From Streptomyces sp. NBC_00250 (GTDB lineage: Bacteria > Actinomycetota > Actinomycetes > Streptomycetales > Streptomycetaceae), in the NCBI RefSeq assembly GCF_036192275.1, contig NZ_CP108088.1, forward strand, positions 5,085,501-5,149,500: 64,000 bases of DNA, read 5' to 3'. The position numbers and the translations under genes are program-made. This document shows positions 25,185 to 35,569 of the stretch, piece after piece. Positions within the stretch are counted from its first letter, which is position 1. The number at the start of each line of letters is the position of its first letter. Under the pieces are notes generated by a model, which made no database searches, had not been told where the DNA came from, and was given only the letters and a program-made list of their open reading frames with translations.

Positions 25185-25553
25185 TCACGCGCGCGGTGCG
25201 ATCACCACCGCCGTGCCGTAGGCGCACACCTCCGTGCCCACGTCCGCCGCTTCCGTCACGTCGAAGCGGAACATCAGCACGGCGTTCGCGCCGCGCGCCT
25301 TAGCCTGCTCCACCAGGCGTTCCATCGCCTGGTTGCGGGTCTCCACCAGCGTCTTCGTCAGGCCCTTCAGCTCCCCGCCGATCATCGACTTGAGCCCCGC
25401 GCCGATCTGGCTGCCCAGATGGCGGGAGCGGACGGTGAGCCCGAAGACCTCACCGATCACCTGCCGGACCTCGAAACCCGGCACGTCGTTCGTCGTCACG
25501 ACCAGCACATCGGGGTGCGGCCCCTGGCCGCCTCCGAACTCCTCGATGCCCAT
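25185..25553 (-). CDS. YbjQ-family (DUF74) putative heavy-metal-binding protein
   Basis: A 122-residue YbjQ-type protein, a homopentameric fold of unknown function: VLVVTTNDVPGFEVRQVIGEV, IGGELKGLTKTLVETRNQAM and the end ANAVLMFRFDV. The start is chosen at ATG 25553 (MGIEEFGG) because AGGAGG lies 9 bp upstream; the ATG two codons earlier is too close to it. It is convergent with tipA and divergent from the DedA gene. Confidence 0.88.
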   Translation of the reverse strand: MGIEEFGGGQGPHPDVLVVTTNDVPGFEVRQVIGEVFGLTVRSRHLGSQIGAGLKSMIGGELKGLTKTLVETRNQAMERLVEQAKARGANAVLMFRFDVTEAADVGTEVCAYGTAVVIAPRA

Positions 25554-25704
25554 CGGCATACACCTCCTGAACCCCCAGCCTCGGGGGAGCGGGCCCTGTC
25601 CGCATCCCGTGGGCCCCGGGTGGAACCGGTCGCGTTCAGTTCACGTTGATAGCTTGGGGCCAGCCGTCCCCCATGCCCCCACCGACCGCAGGAGCCCGGA
25701 ACCC

Positions 25705-26409
25705 GTGAACACGCTTGCCCTCGGACCGAGCTGGCTGGACCCGGACCATCTGATTCAGACCTTTGGTCCGATCGGTGTCCTGGTCATCGTCTTCGCCGAG
25801 TCCGGACTCCTCATCGGGTTCTTCCTCCCCGGTGACTCGCTGCTCTTCACCACCGGCCTGCTGATCACCACCAACAAGCTGGACATGCCGCTGTGGCTGA
25901 TGTGCATGCTGATCGTGGCCGCGGCGGTCCTCGGTGACCAGGTCGGATACCTCTTCGGGCGGAAGGTCGGCCCGTCCCTCTTCAAGCGCCCCGACTCCAA
26001 GCTCTTCAAGCAGGAGAACGTCGAGAAGGCCCACGAGTTCTTCGAGAAGCACGGCCCGAAGTCGCTGATCCTGGCCCGCTTCGTCCCCATCGTGCGGACG
26101 TTCACGCCGATCATCGCCGGCGTCAGCCGCATGAACTACCGCCTGTTCATCACGTTCAACATCATCGGCGGCGTCCTGTGGGGCGCGGGTGTGACCATCC
26201 TCGGCGCCCTCCTCGGCAAGATCGACTTCGTGCACCAGCACATCGAGCTGATCCTCGTCGGGATCGTCCTGATCTCCGTCGTACCGATCGTGATCGAGGT
26301 CCTGAGGTCCCGCTCCCAGTCGAAGAAGGCGCAGTCCAAGGGCGGCGACCACGACGCCCCCGGGACCCCGAACCCCCAGGGCCCCCGCGGCCGCCACGCC
26401 AAGCGCTGA
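25705..26409 (+). CDS. DedA-family membrane protein
   Basis: A 234-residue DedA/SNARE-associated membrane protein. The conserved ESGLLIGFFLPGDSLLFTTG and FGRKVGPSLFKRPDSKLF segments and the FEKHGPKSLILARFVPIVRTFTP motif with its essential arginines are present. DedA proteins act as lipid flippases (undecaprenyl phosphate or phosphatidylethanolamine) and need the proton motive force. The C-terminal 30 residues are hydrophilic and Pro/Gly-rich. The start is GTG 25705 with GGAG at 25691-25694. Confidence 0.9.
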   Translation: MNTLALGPSWLDPDHLIQTFGPIGVLVIVFAESGLLIGFFLPGDSLLFTTGLLITTNKLDMPLWLMCMLIVAAAVLGDQVGYLFGRKVGPSLFKRPDSKLFKQENVEKAHEFFEKHGPKSLILARFVPIVRTFTPIIAGVSRMNYRLFITFNIIGGVLWGAGVTILGALLGKIDFVHQHIELILVGIVLISVVPIVIEVLRSRSQSKKAQSKGGDHDAPGTPNPQGPRGRHAKR

Positions 26410-26440
26410 CGCCCCACCGGCACCGGGATCACCGCAGCAG

Positions 26441-28111
26441 CTAGAAGCCCCTGGTCCGCTTGGCCGCACGACGGGCCGCGGCGGCGCCGGGGGCCTGCAT
26501 GAAGAGGCGGGCCAGCTCGCCTCCCAGGTTCACGCCGATCGCGATCGCCAGGGCCAGGGCCGCCGCCTTCGCAAGGGAGGCGAAGCCCTGGTCCAGGTTG
26601 TTCTGCGCGATCGCGAGCACCCCGAAGTACGTCGCCGAACCGGGCAGCAGCGGGCCGATCGCCGCCGTCACGTACGGCAGCGACGAGGTGTGCTCGTAGC
26701 GGGCGATCAGCTGGCCGAAAAGGCCCACCAGACCCGCCGCCACCGCCGTCGCCATGACCGTCGACCCGTCCGCGGTCACCGCTATCGACGCGTAGATCAC
26801 CCAGGCCACTCCGCCGTTCAGCGTCGCGAAGAGCACCGTCGCCCGCGACTGCTGCAACAGGATCGCGAAGGTCGCGCACAGCACCATCGACGCCAGGATC
26901 TGCGTCACCGGCCGTTCGACCGCCGTCAGCGCCCCCTCGGGGTTCAGCTGCGCGTCGAACTGCACCGCGATGTACAGCACCGACAGCACGCCCACCACGA
27001 TCGCGACGAAGAAGTACGCGACCTCCAGGAGCCGGGCCGACGCCGTGATGTAGAAGCCGGTCAGACCGTCCTGCACGGCCGCCACGAGCGCCCGCCCCGG
27101 GATCAGCGCGAACAGGCCACCGGTGATCACCGCCGACGGCCGCAGATCCGCGTGGAGCATCGTCAGGAGCACGCCCATCGCCGCCGGCGGCATCGCCGCC
27201 ACCAGGAACTGGTAGAACTCCGGCAGCCCGCGCCCCGCGCACAGCCACGCCAGCCGGTCGCCGAGCACCGCGCCCAGCGCCGCCACGAAGAACACCGTCG
27301 GACCGCCGCCGAGCAGCACCGAGGCCGCACCGGCGAGCACGCCCGCCGCCGCCGTCAGGACCCACCCGGGATACGGGTGCCGGTTGCGCCGTATCTCCGC
27401 GAGCCGCCCGTACGCCTCCTCGGGCGTCACCTCGTGCGCCCGCGCGTTGATGTCGGCGAGCAGCGTGTACACCGCCGCGAGCCGCGTGTAGTCCGTGCCC
27501 CGTCGCCGTACCGTCCGGTTCGCCGTGATCGGATCGTCGACGAGCGACGGCTGGTACGTGACGGACAACAGCGTGAACGTCACCGTCGGCTCGACCCGGT
27601 CCAGACCGTACGAGCGGCAGATCACGAACATCGCCGCCTCGACGTCCTCCGCGCCCTCCCCGCCCGCGAGCAGCAGCTCGCCGATGCGCAGCGTCAGGTC
27701 GAGCACCCGCGGCACCGAGGGACCGCTCTCGTCCTCCTTGCGCGGCGCCTCGGGTACCGGCCGCTCACCCACCGGCAGCCGCAGCATGGTCCGCATCCGG
27801 TCCTGCCACGGCGCGTTCTGCGGGAGCCGCACCAGGGGCACCCCGTACGCCGGGGTGAAGGCGGGTGGCGCGTTCTTGGCCGAGTAGGTGGCCGGCGGCG
27901 CGAACGCCGAACCCTCCTGCTCGGCCGACGGCTCCGTCGTCAGTCCCGGCGGAAGGGCGAACTCGGAGGTCGGATGCTCCTCCTCGGACGGTGCGGGCTG
28001 CTCCACCCCGGCCGGCGGCACGAAAGCGCTCCGCGCCTCGTCCGACACCGGCTTCCGGTCCTCCGGAGCTCCCTCGGGACCGTCCTTCGAGCCGTCCGGC
28101 TCCGCCACCAC
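26441..28111 (-). CDS. Threonine/serine exporter (ThrE family)
   Basis: A 556-residue membrane exporter. A disordered acidic/proline-rich N-terminus of about 110 residues precedes the ThrE core (DUF1212, about 130-390: LDLTLRIGELLLAGGEGAEDVE) and a second DUF3815-like membrane unit near the C-terminus (YVTAAIGPLLPGSATYFGVLAI). ThrE of Corynebacterium exports threonine and serine using the proton motive force, and a fused two-domain form is usual in actinobacteria. The start is GTG 28111, with GAGGCGG upstream. It stands alone, convergent with the DedA gene. Confidence 0.88.
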   Translation of the reverse strand: MVAEPDGSKDGPEGAPEDRKPVSDEARSAFVPPAGVEQPAPSEEEHPTSEFALPPGLTTEPSAEQEGSAFAPPATYSAKNAPPAFTPAYGVPLVRLPQNAPWQDRMRTMLRLPVGERPVPEAPRKEDESGPSVPRVLDLTLRIGELLLAGGEGAEDVEAAMFVICRSYGLDRVEPTVTFTLLSVTYQPSLVDDPITANRTVRRRGTDYTRLAAVYTLLADINARAHEVTPEEAYGRLAEIRRNRHPYPGWVLTAAAGVLAGAASVLLGGGPTVFFVAALGAVLGDRLAWLCAGRGLPEFYQFLVAAMPPAAMGVLLTMLHADLRPSAVITGGLFALIPGRALVAAVQDGLTGFYITASARLLEVAYFFVAIVVGVLSVLYIAVQFDAQLNPEGALTAVERPVTQILASMVLCATFAILLQQSRATVLFATLNGGVAWVIYASIAVTADGSTVMATAVAAGLVGLFGQLIARYEHTSSLPYVTAAIGPLLPGSATYFGVLAIAQNNLDQGFASLAKAAALALAIAIGVNLGGELARLFMQAPGAAAARRAAKRTRGF

Positions 28112-28172
28112 TCTGTCCGCCTCACTCCCTGGGAACCGTGAATTCCAGTATGAGTGTGCGACGGACGTGCGA

Positions 28173-28203
28173 AAGGCGGTGCACCCAACGGGTGCACCGC
28201 CTT
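28173..28203 (-). terminator. Hairpin downstream of inorganic pyrophosphatase gene
   Basis: A perfect 14-bp stem AAGGCGGTGCACCC / GGGTGCACCGCCTT with a 3-nt loop, 24 bp past the ppa stop on the minus strand. Confidence 0.75.
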
Positions 28204-28226
28204 CACACGCTCAGAACAGAACCGGC

Positions 28227-28718
28227 TCAGTGGCCGCCCTGCTCCTTGGCGCGCGCGTACGACTTCTCGATCTCTTCCTCGGCCTCGGCGCGACCGACCC
28301 AGTCCGCACCCTCGACCGACTTGCCCGGCTCCAGGTCCTTGTAGACCTCGAAGAAGTGCTGGATCTCCAGGCGGTCGAACTCCGCCACGTGGTGGATGTC
28401 CCGCAGGTGCTCCATGCGCGGGTCCGTGGCCGGGACGCACAGCAGCTTGTCGTCGCCGCCCGCCTCGTCCGTCATACGGAACATGCCGATGGCGCGGCAC
28501 TTGATCAGGCAGCCCGGGAAGGTGGGCTCGTCGAGGATGACGAGCGCGTCCAGCGGGTCGCCGTCCTCACCGAGGGTGTTCTCGACGTAGCCGTAGTCGG
28601 TCGGGTAGGCCGTCGACGTGAACAGGCGACGGTCCAGGCGGATGCGACCCGTCTCGTGGTCGACCTCGTACTTGTTCCTCGATCCCTTGGGGATCTCGAT
28701 GAGAACGTCGAACTCCAC
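28227..28718 (-). CDS. ppa: Inorganic pyrophosphatase
   Basis: A 163-residue family I soluble pyrophosphatase: [20 protein letters not shown], active-site loop [19 protein letters not shown] with the metal-binding aspartates, and [16 protein letters not shown]. It hydrolyses pyrophosphate from biosynthetic reactions in the cytoplasm. The start is GTG 28718 with GGAGGAG just upstream; the longer open frame lacks support. It is divergent from the DacB-type gene and followed by a clear hairpin. Confidence 0.96.
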   Translation of the reverse strand: MEFDVLIEIPKGSRNKYEVDHETGRIRLDRRLFTSTAYPTDYGYVENTLGEDGDPLDALVILDEPTFPGCLIKCRAIGMFRMTDEAGGDDKLLCVPATDPRMEHLRDIHHVAEFDRLEIQHFFEVYKDLEPGKSVEGADWVGRAEAEEEIEKSYARAKEQGGH

Positions 28719-28820
28719 GGGTGGCTCCTCCTGAATCAACACAAGTGAATGCTCGCGACGACGCGCGGTGATTAAGTGTCCCTCACGCACGTGTGTGATC
28801 GCGAAAGGGGCTGGTCAGCA

Positions 28821-30224
28821 ATGCCCGAGCCGAGGATGTGGCAGCTCACGGCGGGCTCCGCTGCCCTCGGACTGGCCCTGGCCGCCGTGGCGGTGACCTC
28901 GGCCGGGCCGTGGGACTCGGGTCAGCGTACGGCCGAGCGGGCCCGCGCCGCCGCCCCGACGACGGGTGGCGCGCGTCACGCCCCGCCCCCCGCGCCCGCC
29001 CCGCCCCGCCGGCCGGCACCCGCCCCGAGCGCCCCCGGCGTCCTCACCGCCCTCCACGCCCCGGCCCCCGCCGGACGCCCCGCGGACCTCGCCGCCCGCC
29101 TCGTACCGCTCCTCGCCGACCCCGGCCTCGGCCCCCTGCGCACCGCCTCCGTCGTCGACACCACCACCGGCAGGCAGCTGTACGGCGAGGGCGCCGGCAC
29201 CCCCATGCCCCCCGCCTCCACGGTCAAGATCGCCACCGCCGCGGCCGCACTCTCCGCCCTCGGACCCGACCACCGCATCGCGACCACCGTCACCGAGGCC
29301 CCCGACGGCCGGACCGTCACCCTCACCGGCGGCGGCGACCCCACGCTCGACCCGGCCCGCCTCAAGGCCCTCGCCGCCGACACCGCCCGCGCCCTCACCG
29401 CCCGCGGCCACACCTCCGTACGCCTCACGTACGACGCGAACCTCTACCCGGGCCCCACGCTCCACCCCATCGGCCCCAATGAGAACATCGCCCCCGTCGT
29501 CGCCCTCATGACCGACGAAGGACGCCTCGACGACAGCGAGAGCGGCCCCGCGCCCCGCACCGGCGACCCGGCGGGCGACACCGCCACCGCCTTCGCCGGC
29601 CACCTCACCGCGGCCGGGATCAAGGTCACCGGCGACCCGGCCCCCGGCCGCACCCCGAAGGCCGCCCCCCTCGCCCGTACGTACTCCGCACCCCTCGCAG
29701 ACCTCGTCGAGCACACCCTCACCCACAGCGACAACGACCTCGCCGAAGCCCTCGCCCGGCAGACCGCCCTCGCCCGGAAGCAGCCCGCGAGCTTCGACGG
29801 CGCGAGCAAGGCCGTACGGGACGAACTCTCCCGGCTCGGCCTCCCCGTCGCCGGCGCCCGCTTCGCCGACGGCAGTGGACTCGACCGCCGCGACCGCGTC
29901 TCCGCCGCCCTCCTCACCGGACTCCTCACCCGAGCGGCCGACCCCGCCCGCCCCGCCCTGCGCCCGCTCCTCACCGGACTGCCCGTCGGCGGCTTCACCG
30001 GCACCCTCGCCGGCCGCTTCGACACCGCACCCGCCACCGCGGGCGCCGGACTCGTCCGCGCCAAGACCGGCACCCTGACGGGCGTCAACACCCTCGCCGG
30101 GACCGTCGTCACCGCCGACGGACGCCTCCTCGCCTTCGCGTTCCTCGCCGGAGCCACCTTCTCCCCGTACGAGGCACAGCCCGCCCTCGACCGCCTCTCC
30201 GCCGCCCTCGCCGGCCAGGACTGA
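28821..30224 (+). CDS. dacB: D-alanyl-D-alanine carboxypeptidase/endopeptidase (DacB, PBP4 type)
   Basis: A 467-residue class C penicillin-binding protein. The N-terminal hydrophobic stretch (about 8-30) is a signal anchor or signal peptide, followed by an Ala/Pro-rich linker. The catalytic set is complete: S133-T-V-K136, S303-D-N305 and K415-T-G417. It trims pentapeptides or cuts crosslinks in peptidoglycan outside the membrane. ATG 28821 has AAAGGGG upstream. The gene begins a plus-strand run with the zincin, tilS, hpt and ftsH. Confidence 0.93.
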   Translation: MPEPRMWQLTAGSAALGLALAAVAVTSAGPWDSGQRTAERARAAAPTTGGARHAPPPAPAPPRRPAPAPSAPGVLTALHAPAPAGRPADLAARLVPLLADPGLGPLRTASVVDTTTGRQLYGEGAGTPMPPASTVKIATAAAALSALGPDHRIATTVTEAPDGRTVTLTGGGDPTLDPARLKALAADTARALTARGHTSVRLTYDANLYPGPTLHPIGPNENIAPVVALMTDEGRLDDSESGPAPRTGDPAGDTATAFAGHLTAAGIKVTGDPAPGRTPKAAPLARTYSAPLADLVEHTLTHSDNDLAEALARQTALARKQPASFDGASKAVRDELSRLGLPVAGARFADGSGLDRRDRVSAALLTGLLTRAADPARPALRPLLTGLPVGGFTGTLAGRFDTAPATAGAGLVRAKTGTLTGVNTLAGTVVTADGRLLAFAFLAGATFSPYEAQPALDRLSAALAGQD

Positions 30225-30317
30225 CCAGGCACCCGCCCCGCGCCGCCCCCGCCCCGACCCGAACGGAAGCCGTCCCGAACCCGCACCGAACAGGCTTCGA
30301 GACCGTACGGTTGACGC

Positions 30318-31457
30318 ATGACGAGCATCGGTGGCGCAGGCACATCCGGGATGGTCGACTGGAACCTCGCGGTCGCGACCGCGACCCGCCTCGTGCGGCC
30401 CGGACCCGAAGTCAGCCGCGACGAGGCCCGCGAGGTCGTCGCCGAACTCCGCAGGCACGCCAAGGCCTCGGAGGAACACGTCCGCGCCTACACCCGGATG
30501 ATCCCCGAAGGCATGGAGCCCCACGACACGCCCGTCCTCGTCGTCGATCGGGCCGGCTGGATCAAGGCCAACGTCGCAGGCTTCCGCGAGCTCCTCACCC
30601 CCCTCCTCGGCAAGATGCAGGACCGCCGGTCGGGCAACGCGGGCAGCGCCGTCCTCGGCGCCGTCGGCGGCAAGGTCACCGGCGTCGAACTCGGCATGCT
30701 GCTGTCGTTCCTGGCCTCCCGCATCCTCGGCCAGTACGAGACCTTCGCCCCCGCCACCCGCGAGCTCCCCGCCGGAGCCAACGGCGGCGGACGCCTCCTC
30801 CTCGTCGCGCCCAACATCGTCCACGTCGAACGCGAACTCGAGGTCGACCCGCACGACTTCCGGCTCTGGGTCTGCCTCCACGAGGAGACCCACCGCACCC
30901 AGTTCACCGCCGTCCCCTGGCTGCGCGACCACCTCCAGGGCGAAATCCAGTCGTTCCTCTCCGCCACCGACGTCGACCCCGGCACCGTCGTCGAACGCCT
31001 CCGCGAAGCCGCCCAGACCCTCGCCGGCGGCCGCCCCGAAGCCGAGGAGGGCGAGCCCGCCCCCTCCCTCGTCGAACTCGTCCAGACCCCCGAGCAGCGC
31101 GAGATCCTCGGCCGCCTCACCGCCGTCATGTCCCTCCTCGAAGGCCACGCCGACTACGTCATGGACGGCGTCGGACCCCAGGTCGTGCCCTCCGTCGCCG
31201 AGATCCGCGAGAAGTTCCAGCAGCGCCGCGCACGCGGCGCCTCCCGCCTCGACCTCGCCCTGCGCAAGCTCCTCGGCCTCGACGCCAAACTCCGCCAGTA
31301 CCGCGACGGCGAGCGCTTCGTCCGCGCCGTCGTCGACCAGGTCGGCATGGACGGTTTCAACCGCGTGTGGACCTCCCCCAACACGCTCCCCACCAAGACC
31401 GAGATCGCCGCCCCCGCCGAGTGGATCGCGAGGGTGCACCGTAAGGCAGACTCGTGA
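30318..31457 (+). CDS. Zincin-type metalloprotease-like protein (DUF2342)
   Basis: A 379-residue cytoplasmic protein of the actinobacterial zincin_2/DUF2342 family. The metal motif HEETH (HExxH) occurs in RLWVCLHEETHRTQF, and a later LEGHADYVMDGVG supplies the downstream family motif. Function is not established; it almost always accompanies dacB and tilS in actinobacteria. ATG 30318 lacks a Shine-Dalgarno but has TACGGT at 30306-30311, 6 bp away, so leaderless initiation is possible. Confidence 0.88.
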   Translation: MTSIGGAGTSGMVDWNLAVATATRLVRPGPEVSRDEAREVVAELRRHAKASEEHVRAYTRMIPEGMEPHDTPVLVVDRAGWIKANVAGFRELLTPLLGKMQDRRSGNAGSAVLGAVGGKVTGVELGMLLSFLASRILGQYETFAPATRELPAGANGGGRLLLVAPNIVHVERELEVDPHDFRLWVCLHEETHRTQFTAVPWLRDHLQGEIQSFLSATDVDPGTVVERLREAAQTLAGGRPEAEEGEPAPSLVELVQTPEQREILGRLTAVMSLLEGHADYVMDGVGPQVVPSVAEIREKFQQRRARGASRLDLALRKLLGLDAKLRQYRDGERFVRAVVDQVGMDGFNRVWTSPNTLPTKTEIAAPAEWIARVHRKADS

Positions 31458-31665
31458 GACTGGTGCGGCACACGGCACAGCAACACGTCGGAACACCCCA
31501 CCAATCACCCATCCGAGGGACCCTGGGCATGGGGTGAGGCGTGCAATGCTCGGGTAACGGCCGGGTTTCTGTCACCATCGACGCACTCTGAGTGACCGAA
31601 CCCCCCTTTCCGACCGTTAAGACTCCGACCGAGGCACCCCACCCCATTCACGAAGGGCACCGGAC

Positions 31666-32685
31666 ATGGGTCCCCATCCTGCGGTCGCGGCGATACGCCT
31701 GGCGGTCCGCCGCGTACTCCACGACGTTCTCACCGAGCACCAGACCGACCCCGCCCCCGCACGCGACGCACACACCCCCCTCGTGCTCGTCGCCTGCTCC
31801 GGAGGCGCCGACTCGATGGCGCTCGCCTCCGCCCTCGCCTTCGAGGCCCGCAAGCTTCCCGTGCGCGCCGGCGGCATCACCGTCGACCACGGACTCCAGG
31901 ACGGCTCCGACACCCGCGCCGGCGAGGTCGCCGGACGCATGACCGCCCTCGGCCTCACCCCCGCCGAGGCCGTCGCCGTCACCGTCGGCCGCGAAGGAGG
32001 ACCCGAAGCCGCCGCACGCGACGCGCGGTACGCGGCGCTCGACGCCGCCGCCGAGCGCCACGGAGCCGCCGCGATCCTCCTCGGCCACACCCGCGACGAC
32101 CAAGCGGAGACCGTCCTGCTCGGGCTCGCCCGCGGCTCCGGCATCCGCTCGCTCTCCGGCATGGCCGCGATCTCCGGTGCCTCCGGCCGCTACCGGCGCC
32201 CCTTCCTCCAGCTCGACCGCCAGACCGTCCGCAAGGCCTGCGTCGCACAGGAACTCGCCGTCTGGGACGACCCCCACAACAGCGACCCCGCCTACACCCG
32301 CTCACGCCTCCGCCACGAGGGCCTCCCCGCCCTGGAGAAGGCCCTCGGCAAGGGCGTCGTCGAAGCCCTCGCCCGAACGGCCCAGCTGTCCCGCGACGAC
32401 GCCGACGCCCTCGACACCTGGGCCGCAGACGCCGAGACCCGCGTACGCGACGAGGCGGGCGCCCTCGAATGCGCCAAGCTCTTCGGGCTGCCCCCCGCCG
32501 TACGCCGCCGCGTCCTGCGCCGCGCCGTCATCGCCGAGGGCGCGCCCGCCGGCTCCCTCTTCGCCCGGCACATCGAAGAAGTCGACCGGCTCATCACCGG
32601 CTGGCGCGGCCAGGGGGCCATCAACCTGCCCGGCCGCGTCGAAGCCCGCCGCCAGGGTGGCAGACTGGTCATCCGGCAAGGCTGA
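31666..32685 (+). CDS. tilS: tRNA(Ile)-lysidine synthase
   Basis: A 339-residue N-type PP-loop ATPase that converts C34 of tRNA(Ile)CAU to lysidine so that AUA is read. The PP-loop is [35 protein letters not shown] and PFLQLDR complete the active site. It is a short TilS with a small C-terminal domain, as in other actinobacteria. GAAGGG lies before ATG 31666, and the 208-bp upstream region should hold its promoter. It is followed closely by hpt and ftsH, the usual conserved order. Confidence 0.95.
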   Translation: MGPHPAVAAIRLAVRRVLHDVLTEHQTDPAPARDAHTPLVLVACSGGADSMALASALAFEARKLPVRAGGITVDHGLQDGSDTRAGEVAGRMTALGLTPAEAVAVTVGREGGPEAAARDARYAALDAAAERHGAAAILLGHTRDDQAETVLLGLARGSGIRSLSGMAAISGASGRYRRPFLQLDRQTVRKACVAQELAVWDDPHNSDPAYTRSRLRHEGLPALEKALGKGVVEALARTAQLSRDDADALDTWAADAETRVRDEAGALECAKLFGLPPAVRRRVLRRAVIAEGAPAGSLFARHIEEVDRLITGWRGQGAINLPGRVEARRQGGRLVIRQG

Positions 32686-32711
32686 CGCACGCTGCAACGA
32701 AAGTGACCCGG

Positions 32712-33266
32712 GTGAACGAGAAGGACATGGGCACCGACCTCCAGTCGGTGCTCATCACCAAGGAAGAGATCGACGCCAAGCTGGCAGAGCTGGCCGCGAA
32801 GATCGACGCGGAATACGCGGGCAAGGACCTGCTCATCGTCGGCGTCCTCAAGGGCGCGGTGATGGTGATGGCGGATCTGGCTCGCGCCCTTTCCACCCCC
32901 GTCACCATGGACTGGATGGCCGTGTCCTCCTACGGCGCCGGCACCCAGTCCTCGGGCGTCGTCAGGATCCTCAAGGACCTCGACACCGACATCAAGGGCA
33001 AGCACGTCCTGATCGTCGAGGACATCATCGACTCCGGCCTGACCCTGTCCTGGCTGCTGTCGAACCTCGGCTCGCGCGAGCCCGCCTCCCTGGAGGTGTG
33101 CACGCTGCTGCGCAAGCCCGAGGCCGCGAAGGTCGCGATCGACGTCAAGTGGATCGGTTTCGACATCCCCAACGAGTTCGTCGTGGGCTACGGCCTCGAC
33201 TATGCCGAGAAGTACCGGAACCTTCCGTTCGTCGGCACGCTCGCCCCGCACGTCTACGGCGGCTGA
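32712..33266 (+). CDS. hpt: Hypoxanthine phosphoribosyltransferase
   Basis: A 184-residue purine salvage enzyme forming IMP/GMP from hypoxanthine/guanine and PRPP. The PRPP loop [18 protein letters not shown], the N-terminal [16 protein letters not shown] and the base-binding [19 protein letters not shown] are present. Start alternatives are GTG 32712 (VNEKDMGTD) and ATG 32727; GAGAAGG lies between them and very close to the second, so GTG 32712 is preferred. It lies 26 bp after tilS in the same transcription unit, and a hairpin follows. Confidence 0.95.
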   Translation: MNEKDMGTDLQSVLITKEEIDAKLAELAAKIDAEYAGKDLLIVGVLKGAVMVMADLARALSTPVTMDWMAVSSYGAGTQSSGVVRILKDLDTDIKGKHVLIVEDIIDSGLTLSWLLSNLGSREPASLEVCTLLRKPEAAKVAIDVKWIGFDIPNEFVVGYGLDYAEKYRNLPFVGTLAPHVYGG

Positions 33267-33302
33267 CAGCCCACGCTGACAGTCCCGTCGTACGGGGAAC
33301 CA

Positions 33303-33341
33303 CGACCGCCTTCCCCCCGTTGAACCACGGGAAGGCGGTCG
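33303..33341 (+). terminator. Hairpin after hpt
   Basis: CGACCGCCTTCCC (33303-33315) pairs perfectly with GGGAAGGCGGTCG (33329-33341). It lies 36 bp past the hpt stop, so ftsH probably has its own promoter. Confidence 0.7.
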
Positions 33342-33450
33342 CGGGCGACGATGCTGAGGTACCGTCCGAAGAACAGCTTTTTCATACAGCAGCTCACACA
33401 GCAGCATTTTCCTACGGGCAGGAGGGACGGGGCGTTCTCGCTCCGTATGG

Positions 33451-35469
33451 ATGGACGTGAAGCGATACTTCCGTGGGCCGGTCATGTGGATCGTGCTGGC
33501 CGTCCTCGCCGTGGTCGTGCTGATGCAGGTCGTCGGCTCGTCCGAGGGCTACAAGACGGTGGACACCGGCAAGGTCGTCCAGGCGATCGACAAGAACCAG
33601 GTCAAGCAGGCAAAGATCACCACCGGTGACGAGCAGATCGTCAAGATCGAACTCGTCGACGGCCAGAAGATCGACAACAGCAGCAAGGTCCAGGCCAGCT
33701 ACATCGGCACCCAGGGCGCCGACCTCGCCGACAAGCTGCAGGAGAAGTTCGAGGCCGGGCAGATCGAGAAGGGCTACACCGTCTCGCCGACGAAGCAGTC
33801 GCCCTTCGTCTCGATCCTGCTCTCCCTCCTCCCCTTCGTCCTCATCGTGGTCGTCTTCCTCTTCCTGATGAACCAGATGCAGGGCGGCGGCTCCCGCGTC
33901 ATGCAGTTCGGCAAGTCCAAGGCCAAGCTCATCACCAAGGACACGCCGAAGACCACCTTCGCCGACGTCGCGGGCTCGGACGAGGCCGTCGAGGAACTCC
34001 ACGAGATCAAGGAATTCCTCCAGGAGCCGGCGAAGTTCCAGGCCGTCGGCGCCAAGATCCCCAAGGGCGTCCTGCTCTACGGCCCGCCCGGAACCGGCAA
34101 GACGCTCCTCGCGCGCGCCGTCGCCGGTGAGGCCGGGGTGCCGTTCTACTCGATCTCCGGTTCCGACTTCGTCGAGATGTTCGTCGGTGTCGGTGCCTCC
34201 CGGGTCCGTGACCTCTTCGAGCAGGCCAAGGCCAACGCGCCCGCCATCGTCTTCGTCGACGAGATCGACGCCGTCGGACGCCACCGCGGTGCCGGCCTCG
34301 GCGGCGGCCACGACGAGCGCGAGCAGACGCTCAACCAGCTCCTCGTCGAGATGGACGGCTTCGACGTGAAGGGCGGCGTCATCCTGATCGCCGCCACGAA
34401 CCGGCCCGACATCCTCGACCCGGCCCTCCTGCGCCCCGGACGGTTCGACCGGCAGATCGCCGTCGACCGACCGGACATGCTGGGCCGTCTGGAGATCCTC
34501 AAGGTCCACCAGAAGGGCAAGCCGGTCGCTCCGGACGTCGACCTCGGCGCCGTCGCCCGACGCACCCCCGGCTTCACCGGCGCGGACCTCTCCAACGTCC
34601 TCAACGAGGCGGCGCTCCTCACCGCGCGCGGCGATCAGAAGCTGATCGACAACCACGCGCTCGACGAGGCGATCGACCGTGTGGTCGCGGGCCCGCAGAA
34701 GCGGACCCGGATCATGTCGGACAAGGAGAAGAAGATCACCGCGTACCACGAGGGCGGCCACGCCCTCGTCGCGGCGGCCCTGCCGAACTCCGACCCCGTC
34801 CACAAGATCACCATCCTGTCCCGCGGCCGTGCCCTGGGCTACACGATGGTCCTGCCGGACGAGGACAAGTACTCCACCACCCGCAACGAGATGCTCGACC
34901 AGCTGGCCTACATGCTGGGCGGGCGCGCGGCCGAGGAGCTCGTCTTCCACGACCCGACCACGGGCGCGGCCAACGACATCGAGAAGGCCACGGCCACCGC
35001 GCGAGCGATGGTCACGCAGTACGGCATGACCGAGCGTCTGGGCGCGATCAAGTTCGGCGGCGACAACACCGAGCCGTTCCTCGGGCGCGAGATGTCGCAC
35101 CCGCGGGACTACTCGGAAGAGGTCGCCGCGCTGGTCGACGAAGAGGTCAAGAAGCTCATCGAGACCGCGCACAACGAGGCCTGGGAGATCCTCGTCGAGA
35201 ACCGCGACGTTCTCGACAACCTGGTCCTCGCCCTCCTGGAGAAGGAGACGCTGGGCAAGGAGGAGATCGCCGAGATCTTCACCCCCATCGTCAAGCGCCC
35301 GGCCCGCCCGGCCTGGACCGGCTCCTCCCGCCGTACCCCGTCCACGCGTCCGCCGGTGCTCTCCCCCAAGGAGCTCGCCCTGACGAACACGGCGAACGGC
35401 TCGGCGGCCCCGACGGTCGACACCACGAAGGGCATCGACATCGCCCCGGTGGACACCCCGGAGGACTGA
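33451..35469 (+). CDS. ftsH: ATP-dependent zinc metalloprotease FtsH
   Basis: A 672-residue membrane AAA protease. There are two transmembrane helices (about 10-27 and 124-144) around a small extracytoplasmic domain. The AAA module follows with Walker A GPPGTGKT (211-218), Walker [12 protein letters not shown] and the second region of homology, then the peptidase with zinc motif HEGGH (433-437). A Pro/Ser/Thr-rich tail of about 60 residues ends the protein. It degrades misassembled membrane and short-lived regulatory proteins. ATG 33451 is chosen by family alignment; the only strong GGAGGG is 25 bp upstream, so initiation is not typical. Confidence 0.96.
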   Translation: MDVKRYFRGPVMWIVLAVLAVVVLMQVVGSSEGYKTVDTGKVVQAIDKNQVKQAKITTGDEQIVKIELVDGQKIDNSSKVQASYIGTQGADLADKLQEKFEAGQIEKGYTVSPTKQSPFVSILLSLLPFVLIVVVFLFLMNQMQGGGSRVMQFGKSKAKLITKDTPKTTFADVAGSDEAVEELHEIKEFLQEPAKFQAVGAKIPKGVLLYGPPGTGKTLLARAVAGEAGVPFYSISGSDFVEMFVGVGASRVRDLFEQAKANAPAIVFVDEIDAVGRHRGAGLGGGHDEREQTLNQLLVEMDGFDVKGGVILIAATNRPDILDPALLRPGRFDRQIAVDRPDMLGRLEILKVHQKGKPVAPDVDLGAVARRTPGFTGADLSNVLNEAALLTARGDQKLIDNHALDEAIDRVVAGPQKRTRIMSDKEKKITAYHEGGHALVAAALPNSDPVHKITILSRGRALGYTMVLPDEDKYSTTRNEMLDQLAYMLGGRAAEELVFHDPTTGAANDIEKATATARAMVTQYGMTERLGAIKFGGDNTEPFLGREMSHPRDYSEEVAALVDEEVKKLIETAHNEAWEILVENRDVLDNLVLALLEKETLGKEEIAEIFTPIVKRPARPAWTGSSRRTPSTRPPVLSPKELALTNTANGSAAPTVDTTKGIDIAPVDTPED

Positions 35470-35492
35470 CCGTCCCGACCCCCGGAATGGCT

Positions 35493-35534
35493 GCCGCGCC
35501 CCCACAGGTTTTAGCCTGTGGGGGCGCGGCTTTT
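35493..35534 (+). terminator. Intrinsic terminator after ftsH
   Basis: A perfect 16-bp stem GCCGCGCCCCCACAGG / CCTGTGGGGGCGCGGC, a TTTTAG loop and a TTTT tail. It separates ftsH from folE, which must have its own promoter or depend on read-through. Confidence 0.9.
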
Positions 35535-35569
35535 CCGCGCACATCAGTCAGACGGAACGAGGCACAGAG

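Noticed and set aside
33412..35544. 710-codon minus-strand frame over ftsH
   Set aside because: Antisense shadow; ftsH is unambiguous on the plus strand.
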